Source: Actinomycetes bacterium (GTDB lineage: Bacteria; Actinomycetota; Actinomycetes; Nanopelagicales; Nanopelagicaceae). Taken from it: a DNA stretch of 40,800 bases. Made by a program: the position numbers and the translations under genes. The stretch covers positions 1 through 40,800 of the forward strand of contig JANXZF010000024.1 of the NCBI GenBank assembly GCA_025355665.1, in the 5' to 3' direction. Position 1 is the first letter of the stretch; every line of letters begins with the position of its first letter. Of this stretch, positions 19,474 through 28,666 are shown in pieces. The notes beneath the pieces are model-generated. The model did no database searches, had not been told where the DNA came from, and saw only the letters and a program-made list of their open reading frames with translations.

Positions 19474-20108
19474 TATTTGGCCCCGTTCTGATTCTTGGAA
19501 AGTTTCAAACCAAGCAATGAAGGCTCTCCGGCCTGAACACCTTCGCCAGCTCGACCATCACTTAAGCCAGCAAGCACTGCAGAATTTTCTTTCCAGGTTG
19601 GCAGTGAGTTAGGTCCACGCGTTGGTGCTGGTGGGTTGCCTTCACGTATCGCATCAACGAGATCCTTTGCCGATTGAACCGTCTGATTGTCGTAAAACTC
19701 CCAGTTGGCCATTACGACAGGCGCGTAATCACATGCAGCGTTGCACTCGATGTGCTCGAGGGAAACTTTGCCGTCCTCGGTAACGCCGTCATTTTCCAAC
19801 CCGAGATGATCTTTAAGCCCTGCAAATATCGCGTCCCCGCCCATGACGGCACAGAGAGTGTTGGTGCAAACGCCGACGTGATACTCCCCGACGGGCTTGC
19901 GCTTGTATTGGGTGTAAAAAGTAGAGACCGCTGAAACTTCAGCGGTCGCGAGTTCGAGTTTCTTGGCAATGAGTTCAATACCTTCGTTGGTTATAAAGCC
20001 TTCTCGAGATTGAACGTAATGAAGCAAAGGCATAATCGCCGAACGGGACCGCGGATAGCGTTTGATGATGGAATCCATCACGTGAATATCTTGATCAGTA
20101 AACGCCAT
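19473..20108 (-). CDS. nuoE: NADH-quinone oxidoreductase subunit E
   Basis: Thioredoxin-like [2Fe-2S] (N1a) subunit next to NuoF, 211 residues. Ligands are C81 and C86 in VCTNTLCAVMGG and C122 and C126 in ECNAACDYAP. The last 45 or so residues, after PPAPTRGP, form a Pro/Gly-rich hydrophilic tail missing from the shorter E. coli protein but common in actinobacteria. The ATG overlaps the nuoD stop by one base (TAATG). Confidence 0.96.
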   Translation of the reverse strand: MAFTDQDIHVMDSIIKRYPRSRSAIMPLLHYVQSREGFITNEGIELIAKKLELATAEVSAVSTFYTQYKRKPVGEYHVGVCTNTLCAVMGGDAIFAGLKDHLGLENDGVTEDGKVSLEHIECNAACDYAPVVMANWEFYDNQTVQSAKDLVDAIREGNPPAPTRGPNSLPTWKENSAVLAGLSDGRAGEGVQAGEPSLLGLKLSKNQNGAK

Positions 20109-21448
20109 TAGCGATCAACACCGCCCATCACAGGATCGATAGAAGCAACAGCGGCCACGACGTCGGCAATCAGACTGCCTTCGCACATTGCAGAAGTTGA
20201 TTGAAGGTTATTAAAGGAAGGTTCGCGGAAATGAAGACGGTATGGCTTGGTTCCGCCATCGGACACCAAATGGACTCCGAGTTCGCCGCGAGGTGATTCG
20301 ACGGCTGCATAGACCTGACCGGCAGGAACTCGGAATCCCTCAGTCACCAATTTGAAGTGGTGGATAAGTGATTCCATGGACTCGCCCATGATGTCGCGAA
20401 TGTGCTCGAGTGAATTACCGAGGCCGTCTCCGCCAAGTGCCAACTGCGATGGCCAAGCAATTTTCTTGTCGGCCACCATTACCGGAGCGCCTTGAAGCTT
20501 CTCTAACTTGTCAACACATTGCTCGATAATTCGAAGCGACTGCTCCAACTCGTTCATGCGGATAAGGAAGCGTCCGTACACATCGCATGTGTCTGCAGTT
20601 ACAACATCGAAGTTATAATCCTCGTATCCGCAATAAGGCTGCATTTTGCGCAGATCCCATGGCATGCCGGTGGATCGAAGGACGGGGCCAGTAATACCCA
20701 AAGTGGTGCATCCAGCAAGGTCTAAGTACCCGACTCCGGCCGTACGGCCCATCCAAATGGTGTTTCCGATGAGGATGCTGTCGTTGTCCTTGAAATCGCG
20801 GCGAAGTTCTTTAACTACTTCGCGAATTTTCGAAAGTGCGTTTGGTGGAAGGTCTTGAGCCACGCCACCTGGGCGCACATAGGCCATATTCATGCGTAGA
20901 CCAGCGACCATTTCGAAAACATCCAGGCATTTCTCCCGCTCGCGGAAACAGAAGATCATTGGTGAAAGAGCGCCAAGTTCGAGAGCTCCAGTACCCAGAG
21001 CAACCATGTGCGATGAGATTCGATTGAACTCCATCATCATGACGCGGATTACGCTGGCGCGCTCTGGAACGTCATCAGTAATTCCTAGAAGCTTTTCAAC
21101 ACCAAGACAGTAGGCCGTCTCGTTAAAAAGCGGAGCCAAGTAATCCATACGAGTGACAAAGGTAACGCCCTGAGTCCAACTTCGATATTCGGCGTTCTTC
21201 TCAATTCCGGTGTGAAGGTAGCCGATCCCCGCGCGAAGCTCGGTTACCGTCTCGCCTTCAAGTTCAAGGACAAGACGCAATACACCGTGCGTTGAGGGAT
21301 GTTGCGGGCCCATGTTGACGACGACGCGTTCTTCCTTCGTCGCTCCAATTTCAGTAACGAGTGAGTCCCAATCCCCACCAGTTACGGAGAAAACTGTTCC
21401 TTCGGTAGTCTCGCGAGAGGATGCGTATGGATCTTGCATTGTGCTCAT
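20108..21448 (-). CDS. nuoD: NADH-quinone oxidoreductase subunit D
   Basis: Peripheral-arm subunit related to the [NiFe]-hydrogenase large subunit, contributing quinone-binding residues; 446 residues. The family signature [21 protein letters not shown], with the quinone-site His, begins near residue 45, and the C-terminal region includes [15 protein letters not shown] and [17 protein letters not shown]. The ATG overlaps the nuoC stop as ATGA. C and D are separate genes, as in most bacteria outside the gammaproteobacteria. Confidence 0.97.
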   Translation of the reverse strand: MSTMQDPYASSRETTEGTVFSVTGGDWDSLVTEIGATKEERVVVNMGPQHPSTHGVLRLVLELEGETVTELRAGIGYLHTGIEKNAEYRSWTQGVTFVTRMDYLAPLFNETAYCLGVEKLLGITDDVPERASVIRVMMMEFNRISSHMVALGTGALELGALSPMIFCFREREKCLDVFEMVAGLRMNMAYVRPGGVAQDLPPNALSKIREVVKELRRDFKDNDSILIGNTIWMGRTAGVGYLDLAGCTTLGITGPVLRSTGMPWDLRKMQPYCGYEDYNFDVVTADTCDVYGRFLIRMNELEQSLRIIEQCVDKLEKLQGAPVMVADKKIAWPSQLALGGDGLGNSLEHIRDIMGESMESLIHHFKLVTEGFRVPAGQVYAAVESPRGELGVHLVSDGGTKPYRLHFREPSFNNLQSTSAMCEGSLIADVVAAVASIDPVMGGVDR

Positions 21449-22095
21449 CGGTATGACCTGCGCTCATTGGGAGGTGGCACTGTTGCGCCTTTGTACTCAA
21501 CTGGAATTCCACCCAGTGGATAGTCTTTTCTTTGCGGGTGCCCGCGCCAGTCATCTGGCATCAAGATGCGAGTAAGACCGGGATGTCCGTCAAAAATTAT
21601 TCCGAACATGTCGAAAGTTTCGCGCTCGTTCCAGTTGTTGCCGCCCCAAACTTCGACCAAGGAAGGAAGGTGTGGATCGGATTCGGGGATTGAAACCTCG
21701 AGGCGAATGCGTTGGTTGCGAGTCATCGAAAGTAGTGGATAGACCACGTGCAGTTCGCGTCCGGTTTCATTTGGGTAGTGAACACCGCTTACCCCTAGGC
21801 ACATTTCGAATAGCAATTTGTCACGCAAAATGAGCGCAACTTCGGCAATCTTTTCGCGCTTTACATGCAGAGTGAGTTCATCACGATCGACAACAACGCG
21901 CTCGATGGCATCAGAAAAATCTGGATACGCGCGCTCGAGATCATCGGCAACATCATCAAAATAACCGCCATAAGGGCGCTCACTAGAGCCTGGTTTAGCC
22001 ACAGAGCGAACTAGCCCGCCAAATCCTGAAGTGTCACCAGTACCTGAAGTGCCAAATAATCCATGTCCTACTGATAAATCCTTCTCTTTCGTCAC
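21445..22095 (-). CDS. nuoC: NADH-quinone oxidoreductase subunit C
   Basis: Peripheral-arm structural subunit (30-kDa type), 216 residues. The family block [25 protein letters not shown] near the C-terminus is intact, followed by [12 protein letters not shown]. The N-terminal 30-40 residues are Gly-rich and poorly conserved. The start is GTG at 22095, overlapping the nuoB stop as GTGA, and the end overlaps nuoD as ATGA. Confidence 0.96.
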   Translation of the reverse strand: MTKEKDLSVGHGLFGTSGTGDTSGFGGLVRSVAKPGSSERPYGGYFDDVADDLERAYPDFSDAIERVVVDRDELTLHVKREKIAEVALILRDKLLFEMCLGVSGVHYPNETGRELHVVYPLLSMTRNQRIRLEVSIPESDPHLPSLVEVWGGNNWNERETFDMFGIIFDGHPGLTRILMPDDWRGHPQRKDYPLGGIPVEYKGATVPPPNERRSYR

Positions 22096-22646
22096 GCGAG
22101 CAACCCCTTCAACTGAATGGTCGGCTTGGCTGCCATCGCTGCGGCTTCTACTTCTCTGATGACCTGCGCACGGTTAGATCCAAGCTTTTCGTTGCTGATT
22201 TGTTCGTGCAATTTCAAGATTGCATCCATCAACATCTCAGGTCGCGGTGGGCAACCAGGTAAATAAATGTCTACGGGAACAACATGATCAACGCCTTGAA
22301 CGATTGCGTAGTTGTTGAACATTCCGCCCGAGGATGCGCACGCGCCCATCGCGATAACCCACTTTGGTGCGGCCATTTGATCGTAGATCTGACGTAATAC
22401 TGGAGCCATCTTGTTGGAGACGCGACCGGCGACGATCATTAGATCTGCTTGACGAGGCGAGGCGCGGAAGACTTCCATTCCAAAACGGGCCAAGTCGTAT
22501 CGACCCGCACCTGCGGCCATCATCTCAATTGCGCAGCAAGCCAGTCCAAAAGTTGCCGGCCACAACGAACTCTTGCGCATGTAGCCCGCAAGTTTTTCAA
22601 CGCTAGTTAATAGGAATCCGCTGGGTAACTTCTCTTCTAGACCCAC
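22092..22646 (-). CDS. nuoB: NADH-quinone oxidoreductase subunit B
   Basis: Carries cluster N2, the last Fe-S centre before quinone. The 184-residue protein has the expected ligands C37 and C38 ([10 protein letters not shown]), C103 (GACASSGG) and C132 (LPGCPPRPE). I chose the GTG at 22646, giving [17 protein letters not shown], the usual N-terminus of actinobacterial NuoB. A GGAG lies about 11 bases upstream of it. An in-frame ATG at 22679 exists but sits inside nuoA and would add an uncharacteristic leader. The GTG lies 2 bases beyond the nuoA stop. Confidence 0.95.
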   Translation of the reverse strand: MGLEEKLPSGFLLTSVEKLAGYMRKSSLWPATFGLACCAIEMMAAGAGRYDLARFGMEVFRASPRQADLMIVAGRVSNKMAPVLRQIYDQMAAPKWVIAMGACASSGGMFNNYAIVQGVDHVVPVDIYLPGCPPRPEMLMDAILKLHEQISNEKLGSNRAQVIREVEAAAMAAKPTIQLKGLLA

Positions 22647-22648
22647 GA

Positions 22649-23020
22649 TTAATCCCACTCCAGTCCGCCGCGGCGCCAAACATAGGCGTAGGCGACAAAT
22701 ACTGTGGCAATGAAGATTCCCATTTCAACCAAACCGAATAAGCCCAACTTGTCGAAAGTTACTGCCCATGGATAAAGGAAGACAATTTCAATATCAAAGA
22801 TAATAAATAGCATCGCAGTTAAGAAATATTTCACGGGGAAGCGTCCGCCTTCGGCGGCTTGCGGACTTGGCTCAATGCCACATTCGTACGCCTCTGCTTT
22901 TGCCCGGTTGTATCTCTTAGGGCCAGTAAATGAAGTAACAAGAACAGAGAATGCTGCAAAACCGAAACCTATAGCGCCGATAACGAAGATCGGAATGTAC
23001 GGGTTAGATGTCGAAGTCAT
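22649..23020 (-). CDS. nuoA: NADH-quinone oxidoreductase subunit A
   Basis: Three-helix membrane subunit of complex I, 123 residues. Diagnostic features are YECGIEP with the quinone-site Cys, [26 protein letters not shown] with the conserved acidic residues in the second helix, and a third helix ending in [11 protein letters not shown]. It lies 43 bases after menG. A -10-like TAGGAT (complement of 23031-23036) ends 10 bases before the ATG, so the complex I genes may have their own promoter as well as read-through from menG. Confidence 0.97.
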   Translation of the reverse strand: MTSTSNPYIPIFVIGAIGFGFAAFSVLVTSFTGPKRYNRAKAEAYECGIEPSPQAAEGGRFPVKYFLTAMLFIIFDIEIVFLYPWAVTFDKLGLFGLVEMGIFIATVFVAYAYVWRRGGLEWD

Positions 23021-23063
23021 AATGTAGGAAATCCTAGGCTCGTGAGGGGCATACCTTTACCGC

Positions 23064-23756
23064 TTAAGCCTTCACTGCTCTGTGAACTGCGACAACCCCA
23101 CCAGTTAAATTAGTCCAACTCACTTCACTCCACCCCGCACCAGTGATGCGGGCAGCCAGTGCCCCTTGATCAGGCCATGCCCGAATCGATTGGGCAAGAT
23201 AGATGTAGGCATCGGGGTTGCTGGATGAAATCCTGGCGATCACCGGTAGGAGGCGCATGATGTAATTCGTATAAATGGTACGAAACGGACGCCAGACCGG
23301 GTGTGAGAACTCAACAACGACTAAATGGCCACCAGGTTTGGACACTTTGAGCATCTGGGTCAGAGCTTTATCTATATCGGCCGTATTTCGTAGGCCAAAT
23401 GAAATCGTGACCACGTCAAAAGTATTGGCCTCAAAGGGCAACTTGAGGGCATCGGCCTTGGTAAAGGGCAGATTTGGCCGAGTTTTTCGCCCTGCAGCCA
23501 GCATCCCATCGGAGAAGTCGGCCGGAATCACCTCCGCGCCTGCATCAGCCAAAGGCTGACTCGAGGAACCCGTACCTGCGGCTAGATCCAGAATCTTCAT
23601 TCCGGCCTTTGGCGCGATGATCTTGGTTGCCGCTTTCCTCCATGCCTTGGTCCTACCAAGACTTAGAAGGTCATTTACTAGGTCGTAGCGCTTGGCAACG
23701 CCGTCAAACATTGCCGCAACTTCATCTGGATCTTTATCGAGATTGGCGCGGGACAT
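23064..23756 (-). CDS. menG: Demethylmenaquinone methyltransferase (UbiE/MenG family)
   Basis: SAM-dependent C-methylation of demethylmenaquinone, the last step of menaquinone synthesis. The 230-residue protein has the family N-terminus [20 protein letters not shown], the SAM glycine motif [21 protein letters not shown], and the downstream [12 protein letters not shown] motif. I chose the ATG at 23756 ([13 protein letters not shown]), with AGGAG 9 bases upstream; the frame is open further upstream but into the divergent bioY promoter region. It is the first gene before nuoA and so links quinone completion to complex I. Without UbiX/UbiD or Coq-type genes nearby, a menaquinone role is preferred to ubiquinone. 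Confidence 0.94.
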   Translation of the reverse strand: MSRANLDKDPDEVAAMFDGVAKRYDLVNDLLSLGRTKAWRKAATKIIAPKAGMKILDLAAGTGSSSQPLADAGAEVIPADFSDGMLAAGRKTRPNLPFTKADALKLPFEANTFDVVTISFGLRNTADIDKALTQMLKVSKPGGHLVVVEFSHPVWRPFRTIYTNYIMRLLPVIARISSSNPDAYIYLAQSIRAWPDQGALAARITGAGWSEVSWTNLTGGVVAVHRAVKA

Positions 23757-23770
23757 GGCGTTATTCTCCT

Positions 23771-23805
23771 GCAGAGTAGGCTCGCCCCACAAATCAAAAC
23801 TCTGC
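23771..23805. promoter_or_regulatory. Inverted repeat in the menG/bioY divergent promoter region
   Basis: GCAGAGT (23771-23777) and ACTCTGC (23799-23805) are perfect 7-bp inverted repeats separated by 21 bases, nearly filling the 77-bp gap between two divergent genes. A -10-like TACTCT for menG on the minus strand (complement of 23773-23778) overlaps one arm, so a protein bound here could affect both genes. No T-tract follows, so it is not a terminator. Functional assignment is inference. Confidence 0.35.
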
Positions 23806-23833
23806 TGAAGAGTGACGGAACATAAGGAGAAGA

Positions 23834-24406
23834 ATGTCCACCACTGCCACACTGAGAAGCGCTGTATTTCCACGCTCAACGACATATTCCAATGCACTCC
23901 TGGTCACCATCGGGGCCTTGTTCATCGCAGGTCTTGCCCAAATCGCAATCCCAGTTCCTGGATCACCGATTCCAGTCACCGGCCAAACTCTTGGAGTTCT
24001 GCTCATCGGAGCTGGCTATGGATCAACACTCGGTCTTACAACTTTGATTACCTATCTAATTATCGGAATTGCTGGAGCCCCAGTATTTGCCAGTGGCGGA
24101 CACGGCCTGGCACACCTCACCGGACCAACAGGTGGCTATCTCGTAGGGATGCTCGTTGCCTCACTCGTTGTCGGCGCCCTCGCGGGTCGAAAGTGGGACC
24201 AGAAGGTTCGTTCAGCACTTCCTGCAATGTTACTAGGCGATGTCATCATCTTCTCCTTCGGCCTTTTCTGGCTGCAGAACTACACGAACAAGAGTTGGTC
24301 TTGGACAATTGCAGCCGGATTCACTCCATTCATTATTGGTGAAGTACTAAAGATTGCCATCGCGGGAACTTCGCTTCCGCTCGTATGGCGTTTAGTTCGT
24401 CGATAA
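23834..24406 (+). CDS. bioY: BioY family biotin transporter (substrate-binding S component)
   Basis: Integral membrane biotin-binding protein of 190 residues with about six helices. It works alone or with the shared ECF energising module (EcfA/EcfT), which is not encoded here. BioY hallmarks include [21 protein letters not shown] near residues 38-58, and [25 protein letters not shown] in the middle. The ATG follows AAGGAGAAGA. It diverges from menG and is followed by menF 9 bases after its stop. No biotin synthesis genes are in the window, so biotin uptake may be the main supply; that is inference. Confidence 0.94.
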   Translation: MSTTATLRSAVFPRSTTYSNALLVTIGALFIAGLAQIAIPVPGSPIPVTGQTLGVLLIGAGYGSTLGLTTLITYLIIGIAGAPVFASGGHGLAHLTGPTGGYLVGMLVASLVVGALAGRKWDQKVRSALPAMLLGDVIIFSFGLFWLQNYTNKSWSWTIAAGFTPFIIGEVLKIAIAGTSLPLVWRLVRR

Positions 24407-24409
24407 CGT
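24404..24409 (+). promoter_or_regulatory. Candidate leaderless -10 for menF
   Basis: TAACGT overlaps the bioY stop codon and ends 6 bases before the menF GTG, which lacks a Shine-Dalgarno site. The spacing matches that of other leaderless candidates in this window. The fixed TAA of the stop codon makes a chance match more likely here than elsewhere. Confidence 0.35.
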
Positions 24410-24415
24410 TTCGTC

Positions 24416-25645
24416 GTGCCCCAACTGACTTCTGTCACAACCGCACGTCTTGGTGACCACCTTCCATTATTGGAATTGTTCCCAGATGCGCAGCCACTTT
24501 CGTGGGTGCGAGGCGGTGACGGTTTAGTCGGTTGGGGAATTCACGCCTCGACCACTGTCAGAGGTCCAAATCGCTTCTGCGACGCACGATCTTGGTGGCA
24601 TGAAGAGCTAAAAAAACTCGCCGTCACTGACTCAGTGCATCTCACTGGTACAGGACCAGTACTTTTTACCTCTTTTTCCTTCTCACCCGAGGAAGAGTCA
24701 GTGCTCGTAATCCCTAAGGTGATTGTTGGAAAAAGGGCAGATCAGTCATGGATTACGTGGTTCGGGGAAATGCCGCAACCACACCTCCTAGACAGTTTCG
24801 AGCATCTCGAGCAACCTAGTTACTCGTGGAGCAACGGAACATTGTCGACTGATCAGTGGGAAGAACGCGTCGCCGTTGCAATCCATGCAATTCAGTCAAA
24901 AACGATCGACAAGGTCGTTCTCGCCCGCGATCTCAACGGAGTCTCCGCACAAGAGATTGACCCGCGTCCAATATTGCGCAATCTGGCCGCCGAATATCCA
25001 TCGACGTGGTGCTATTCAATTGCTGGTCTGATCGGGGCTACTCCCGAACTGTTGCTTCGCCTCAACCGCGCGATGGTTACGTCGAGAGTTCTCGCGGGAA
25101 CGATCAGCAAAACAGGAGATGACGAGAAGGACTTGGCGCTCGCAGCCTCCCTTGCTCGTTCATCAAAGGATCTCGAAGAACATGAGTACGCGGTTCGTTC
25201 AGTTGCAGAATCACTCGCTCCGTTCTGTTCCTCTACCAACGTCCCCGATTCACCATTCGTTCTTCACCTTGCAAATGTCATGCACCTCGCAACCGATGTA
25301 ACTGGTGCAATTTCTGAATTTCCTCAGCACGTCGACACGTTCACTATCTTGGAAAAGTTGCATCCATCCGCTGCTGTCTGTGGAACTCCAACAGATGCAG
25401 CCGCGAAGGTCATCGAAGATCTAGAAGGCATGCCCCGAGGGCGCTACGCCGGCCCCGTCGGGTGGATCGACGCTCGAGGTGACGGTGAGCTTGGAATTGC
25501 ACTTCGTTGTGGCCAGATAAATAAAAACCACATCAGGTTATTTGCTGGATGTGGAATTGTGGCTGGCTCAAACCCTCAGAGAGAACTGGCAGAAAGTCAA
25601 GCGAAATTCGCACCGATGCTCAATGCTTTGGGGAACTCGCACTAA
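24416..25645 (+). CDS. menF: Isochorismate synthase (menaquinone pathway)
   Basis: Converts chorismate to isochorismate, the committed step of menaquinone synthesis. The 409-residue protein belongs to the chorismate-utilising (ADC synthase) family, with KVVLARD in the middle, the ATPELLLRL segment, LHPSAAVCGTPTDAA, and a C-terminal FAGCGIVAGSNPQRELAES with catalytic acidic residues. The next genes in the window are other men genes, which favours menaquinone over siderophore or salicylate synthesis. The start is GTG, 9 bases after bioY, with no clear Shine-Dalgarno site but with a possible -10 close upstream. It converges on a GNAT gene 7 bases away. Confidence 0.93.
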   Translation: MPQLTSVTTARLGDHLPLLELFPDAQPLSWVRGGDGLVGWGIHASTTVRGPNRFCDARSWWHEELKKLAVTDSVHLTGTGPVLFTSFSFSPEEESVLVIPKVIVGKRADQSWITWFGEMPQPHLLDSFEHLEQPSYSWSNGTLSTDQWEERVAVAIHAIQSKTIDKVVLARDLNGVSAQEIDPRPILRNLAAEYPSTWCYSIAGLIGATPELLLRLNRAMVTSRVLAGTISKTGDDEKDLALAASLARSSKDLEEHEYAVRSVAESLAPFCSSTNVPDSPFVLHLANVMHLATDVTGAISEFPQHVDTFTILEKLHPSAAVCGTPTDAAAKVIEDLEGMPRGRYAGPVGWIDARGDGELGIALRCGQINKNHIRLFAGCGIVAGSNPQRELAESQAKFAPMLNALGNSH

Positions 25646-25657
25646 TTCCGAATTAGT
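25641..25657. repeat. 17-bp palindrome spanning two convergent stop codons
   Basis: ACTAATTC (25641-25648) and GAATTAGT (25650-25657) are perfect inverted repeats around one central base. The menF stop (25643-25645) and the GNAT stop (complement of 25653-25655) fall symmetrically in the two arms. The loop would be small and no T-tract follows, so it is a poor intrinsic terminator. It may simply reflect both genes ending in a similar way. Confidence 0.5.
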
Positions 25658-26045
25658 TAAGAGCATCGCGATTGCGTTGAATCATCGCGCTATGTTTCGC
25701 AAAGCCAAGTGGTTGATAGAAAGTTTCCAGATCCTCATCGCAAACTAAATCAATAGCGTAAACACCTTCCAAAAACTTAAGCATGTCTGTTACCAATTGT
25801 TTCCCATAACCTTTTCCGCGTTCGGACTCTCTAACTTCGAGCAAAGCGATGAAGGCGTACAGGGCGTGATCGGTGAGCGCAGAAATAAATGCAACGACAT
25901 CAGAATTCTCATTTATCAGGAAGAGTGGATGCGAGCCTTCAAAATGCTTCATAACCAACTCGTACGACGGCTTGGTTGGCCAACCTTCAAAGAAAGCCTC
26001 GTGATCTACAGGTCGGTAATGCGCGGAGCTAGATTGAAGAATCAT
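25653..26045 (-). CDS. GNAT family N-acetyltransferase
   Basis: Predicted cytoplasmic acetyl-CoA-dependent acyltransferase of 130 residues, substrate unknown. The acetyl-CoA loop is visible as EVRESERGKGYGKQLV (motif A, RGKGYG), preceded by ALYAFIALLEV and followed by a C-terminal YQPLGF typical of motif B. I chose the ATG at 26045 because TAATCT (complement of 26053-26058) ends 7 bases before it, fitting the leaderless pattern here. An in-frame ATG at 26075 would add ten polar residues and cannot be excluded. It is an isolated gene between convergent menF and the upstream end of menD, with no clear link to menaquinone. Confidence 0.85.
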   Translation of the reverse strand: MILQSSSAHYRPVDHEAFFEGWPTKPSYELVMKHFEGSHPLFLINENSDVVAFISALTDHALYAFIALLEVRESERGKGYGKQLVTDMLKFLEGVYAIDLVCDEDLETFYQPLGFAKHSAMIQRNRDALN

Positions 26046-26052
26046 GATCGTC

Positions 26053-26058
26053 AGATTA
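26053..26058 (-). promoter_or_regulatory. Candidate leaderless -10 for the GNAT gene
   Basis: TAATCT on the minus strand ends 7 bases before the ATG at 26045, with no Shine-Dalgarno site in the intervening bases. Confidence 0.45.
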
Positions 26059-26105
26059 CTGCTCTTGTTTCGCATAAAGTTCGCATCCTGCGACTCTAGC
26101 CTTAT

Positions 26106-27683
26106 CTATATAGATTCGATGCTTTGGTATACCTCGAGGATTATTTTCGCGTTAGCGTCACGCGAAGGCACGCTCGCAACGACCACTGAAAGACCCACAA
26201 CTGGCGAAAGCATTTCCTCTTCCAATTCATCGATACTGGCAATCGTCTTCGATGGTATTCCCATGGAAGCGGCGATCAACGCTGGGTCCAACCCATGAGC
26301 GGTACCGAAAATCTTTTCAAAACCGTGAGCGTTGTGTTGGGGAAGCGTCGAGAAGATTCCACCGCCATCGTTATTGATTACGAGAATGCGCAAGTTGATG
26401 TCTCCAGCGCCGATAAGACCGGTCATGTCATGGAGAAATGAAAGGTCTCCCAATATCGCTACCGTTGATGAGCGCTGCGAAGCAATGCCCAAGGCAGTGG
26501 ATATATTCCCGTCGATGCCAGCAAGGCCCCGGTTCGCAAAGGTTTCGATATTTGCGCGAGGCGTAGCAAATCCTTCGACATCTCGGATTGGACGCGATGA
26601 CGAGATGAAAAGCGTGCTCTCATCGGGAAGAAGGGTTGCCAGTGTGCGAGCGATCGATGCTTCTGACCACGAAGGGATTGAATCCATGAGCTCCGACGTT
26701 GCGTCCGAATACATTTTCCAATCAGCAATCCACATAGGATCGATCTCATTAATCCTCGAAACGCGAGGAAGAGTGAGAAATATCTGATCAGCATTGCGAT
26801 TGATATCGATCATCGCAACGCGGGGATCGATCACGATCTCACGCTTCGCTGATTTCACAAGAGCGTTAATCGATCGCGACAGAGTCGTTCGACCGATCAC
26901 GATGGCAACTTCAGGGAGTAACGCATCACGAATCTTCTTTGAAGTTAGAAAGAGTGAAGCAAAAGGAACGGCTTGATCAAAAGAGAGCGGGTCTTCGGCA
27001 ATCAATGGCCAGCCGACGGCTTCGGCAAAATGAATAATCGAGCGAACATCGAGTCCACCTCTGTCGTGACCTACAACGATGACTCCCCTTGACTCAGAAA
27101 TCTTAAGTTCGCGAACCTTGGGTAGTGCTGGTTTGGCGGGCTCGCCAGGCACAACTTCTAGAAGCCAGCGGCCTTCGTCGTCAGGGAGGAGCGGTTCATC
27201 GAATTGGACGTTAATGTGAATTGGCCCGTGCAATAGCGCTTCGAATGCATCACTGAGGTCGTAATCGGGGTCGGAGATGTCTAGTGCAAAGGGAGTTGCT
27301 TCACCATAAATCTTTGCCTGCAAAGTAGTTTGATTCGCGCCTGTTTGCCTTAACCGTTCGGGCCGATCCGCGGTAATAACTAATACTGGAACCTGTGAAT
27401 GATGTGCTTCCAAAACTGCGGGGTGATAGTTAGCAACTGCGGTACCGCTCGTGCAAACTATTGCCACGGGTCTTGCGGTTGCCTTTGCAATTCCTAATGC
27501 GAAGAATGCGGCGCTTCGTTCATCGATTCGAACGTGCAACTTAAGCAAACCGTTTTGCTCAGCAGAATAAAGTGCGATCGACAAAGGTGCGTTTCTGGAT
27601 CCTGGCGAAAGCACGACGTCGGTCACGCCGTTTTTAATCAGTTGGCGTGTGATGTTACGGGCGAGCCGTGTCGAGATGTTCAC
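26106..27683 (-). CDS. menD: 2-succinyl-5-enolpyruvyl-6-hydroxy-3-cyclohexene-1-carboxylate synthase
   Basis: Thiamine-diphosphate enzyme that adds the succinyl unit from 2-oxoglutarate to isochorismate, the second step of menaquinone synthesis. The 525-residue protein starts with the pyrimidine-domain motif DVVLSPGSRNAPLSIAL and has the diphosphate/metal motif GDLSFLHDMTGL, followed by NNDGGGIFSTLPQ. The GTG at 27683 shares GTGA with the menC stop and is preceded by GGAGGGG. The frame is open upstream to 27758, but that is menC coding sequence. It is the last gene of a menB-menC-menD operon. No separate menH is seen. Confidence 0.96.
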   Translation of the reverse strand: MNISTRLARNITRQLIKNGVTDVVLSPGSRNAPLSIALYSAEQNGLLKLHVRIDERSAAFFALGIAKATARPVAIVCTSGTAVANYHPAVLEAHHSQVPVLVITADRPERLRQTGANQTTLQAKIYGEATPFALDISDPDYDLSDAFEALLHGPIHINVQFDEPLLPDDEGRWLLEVVPGEPAKPALPKVRELKISESRGVIVVGHDRGGLDVRSIIHFAEAVGWPLIAEDPLSFDQAVPFASLFLTSKKIRDALLPEVAIVIGRTTLSRSINALVKSAKREIVIDPRVAMIDINRNADQIFLTLPRVSRINEIDPMWIADWKMYSDATSELMDSIPSWSEASIARTLATLLPDESTLFISSSRPIRDVEGFATPRANIETFANRGLAGIDGNISTALGIASQRSSTVAILGDLSFLHDMTGLIGAGDINLRILVINNDGGGIFSTLPQHNAHGFEKIFGTAHGLDPALIAASMGIPSKTIASIDELEEEMLSPVVGLSVVVASVPSRDANAKIILEVYQSIESI

Positions 27684-28666
27684 CAAGCCCACCCCTCCCG
27701 CAATATCCAATCCTTCGCACCGGCTTCCCAAGTCTGTCGCACCCGCGCACGCCACCAATCAAATCTTTCAGGTGAAATTGAATACTCCTGCATTTGATCT
27801 CGATCCGGAACCACCGATTTCACTTTCATCATTCCATCGACAATGGGAAGCGTTGCCACATCGGCACTCAATAGCGCTCCCGTTCCTAGCCCGCATGCAT
27901 AGTTAAGGGATGGAAGTGAAGTGGCCAGTTGGAGCCCATATGAAATTCCGACAGCAGAATCTAGAGCGCTAGATACCACCACAGGCTTGCCATGGTGGGC
28001 CGCGATTTCCAGAGACTTCTTGATGCCGCCAAGGGGTGCCACTTTTAGCAACAAAATATCAACGGCGTCGTGAAGGTCAACATCCATCGGATTGCCGGCC
28101 TTTCGAACAACTTCGTCCCCCGCGATCAAAACAGGAATTCCCACCCGTTTCTTCAACTCGCGCAGATCTTCCACCGTGCTACATGGTTGCTCGACATACT
28201 CAAGGTTGCAGATGTCATGAATGGCGTGAATTGCCTGCGTCGCTTTGCCGATGCTCCAAGATCCGTTGACATCAACCCTGACTTTGGCAGTCGGCCGCAA
28301 TTCCATTACGGACTCGATCCTGGCCAAATCCTCTTTCAAATCAGGGCCAACCTTGATTTTAATGGTTGTGCAACCTGGAAACCAAGAGAGCACTTCAGCA
28401 ATTTCCTCTTTGCCATTAATCGCTGGCATAGTTGCGTTGACGGCGATATCAGTTCGCAGCATCTTGGGTGGAGTTACGGTGGCGGCCTCTACGGCGCTTA
28501 CCAACCATGGAACACATTCGGTTGGTTCATACTCTACAAATGGTGAGAATTCTCCCCAACCTTTGGGTCCTTCAATCAATGCAACTTCTCGCACCTTTAC
28601 CGAACGAAAATCTGTTTTCGTCGGCAACGCAACTACTCGCAATGATTCAAGGATTGAATCCAACAT
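27680..28666 (-). CDS. menC: o-Succinylbenzoate synthase
   Basis: Enolase-superfamily dehydratase that makes o-succinylbenzoate, 328 residues. Superfamily landmarks are the TTIKIKVG lysine motif, the metal ligand blocks DVNGSW, EYVEQP and GDEVV, and the C-terminal lysine in LLLKVAP. The ATG follows the menB stop directly (TAAATG), and its own TGA overlaps the menD GTG. Gene order and overlap support a single transcript with menB and menD. Confidence 0.95.
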   Translation of the reverse strand: MLDSILESLRVVALPTKTDFRSVKVREVALIEGPKGWGEFSPFVEYEPTECVPWLVSAVEAATVTPPKMLRTDIAVNATMPAINGKEEIAEVLSWFPGCTTIKIKVGPDLKEDLARIESVMELRPTAKVRVDVNGSWSIGKATQAIHAIHDICNLEYVEQPCSTVEDLRELKKRVGIPVLIAGDEVVRKAGNPMDVDLHDAVDILLLKVAPLGGIKKSLEIAAHHGKPVVVSSALDSAVGISYGLQLATSLPSLNYACGLGTGALLSADVATLPIVDGMMKVKSVVPDRDQMQEYSISPERFDWWRARVRQTWEAGAKDWILREGWAW

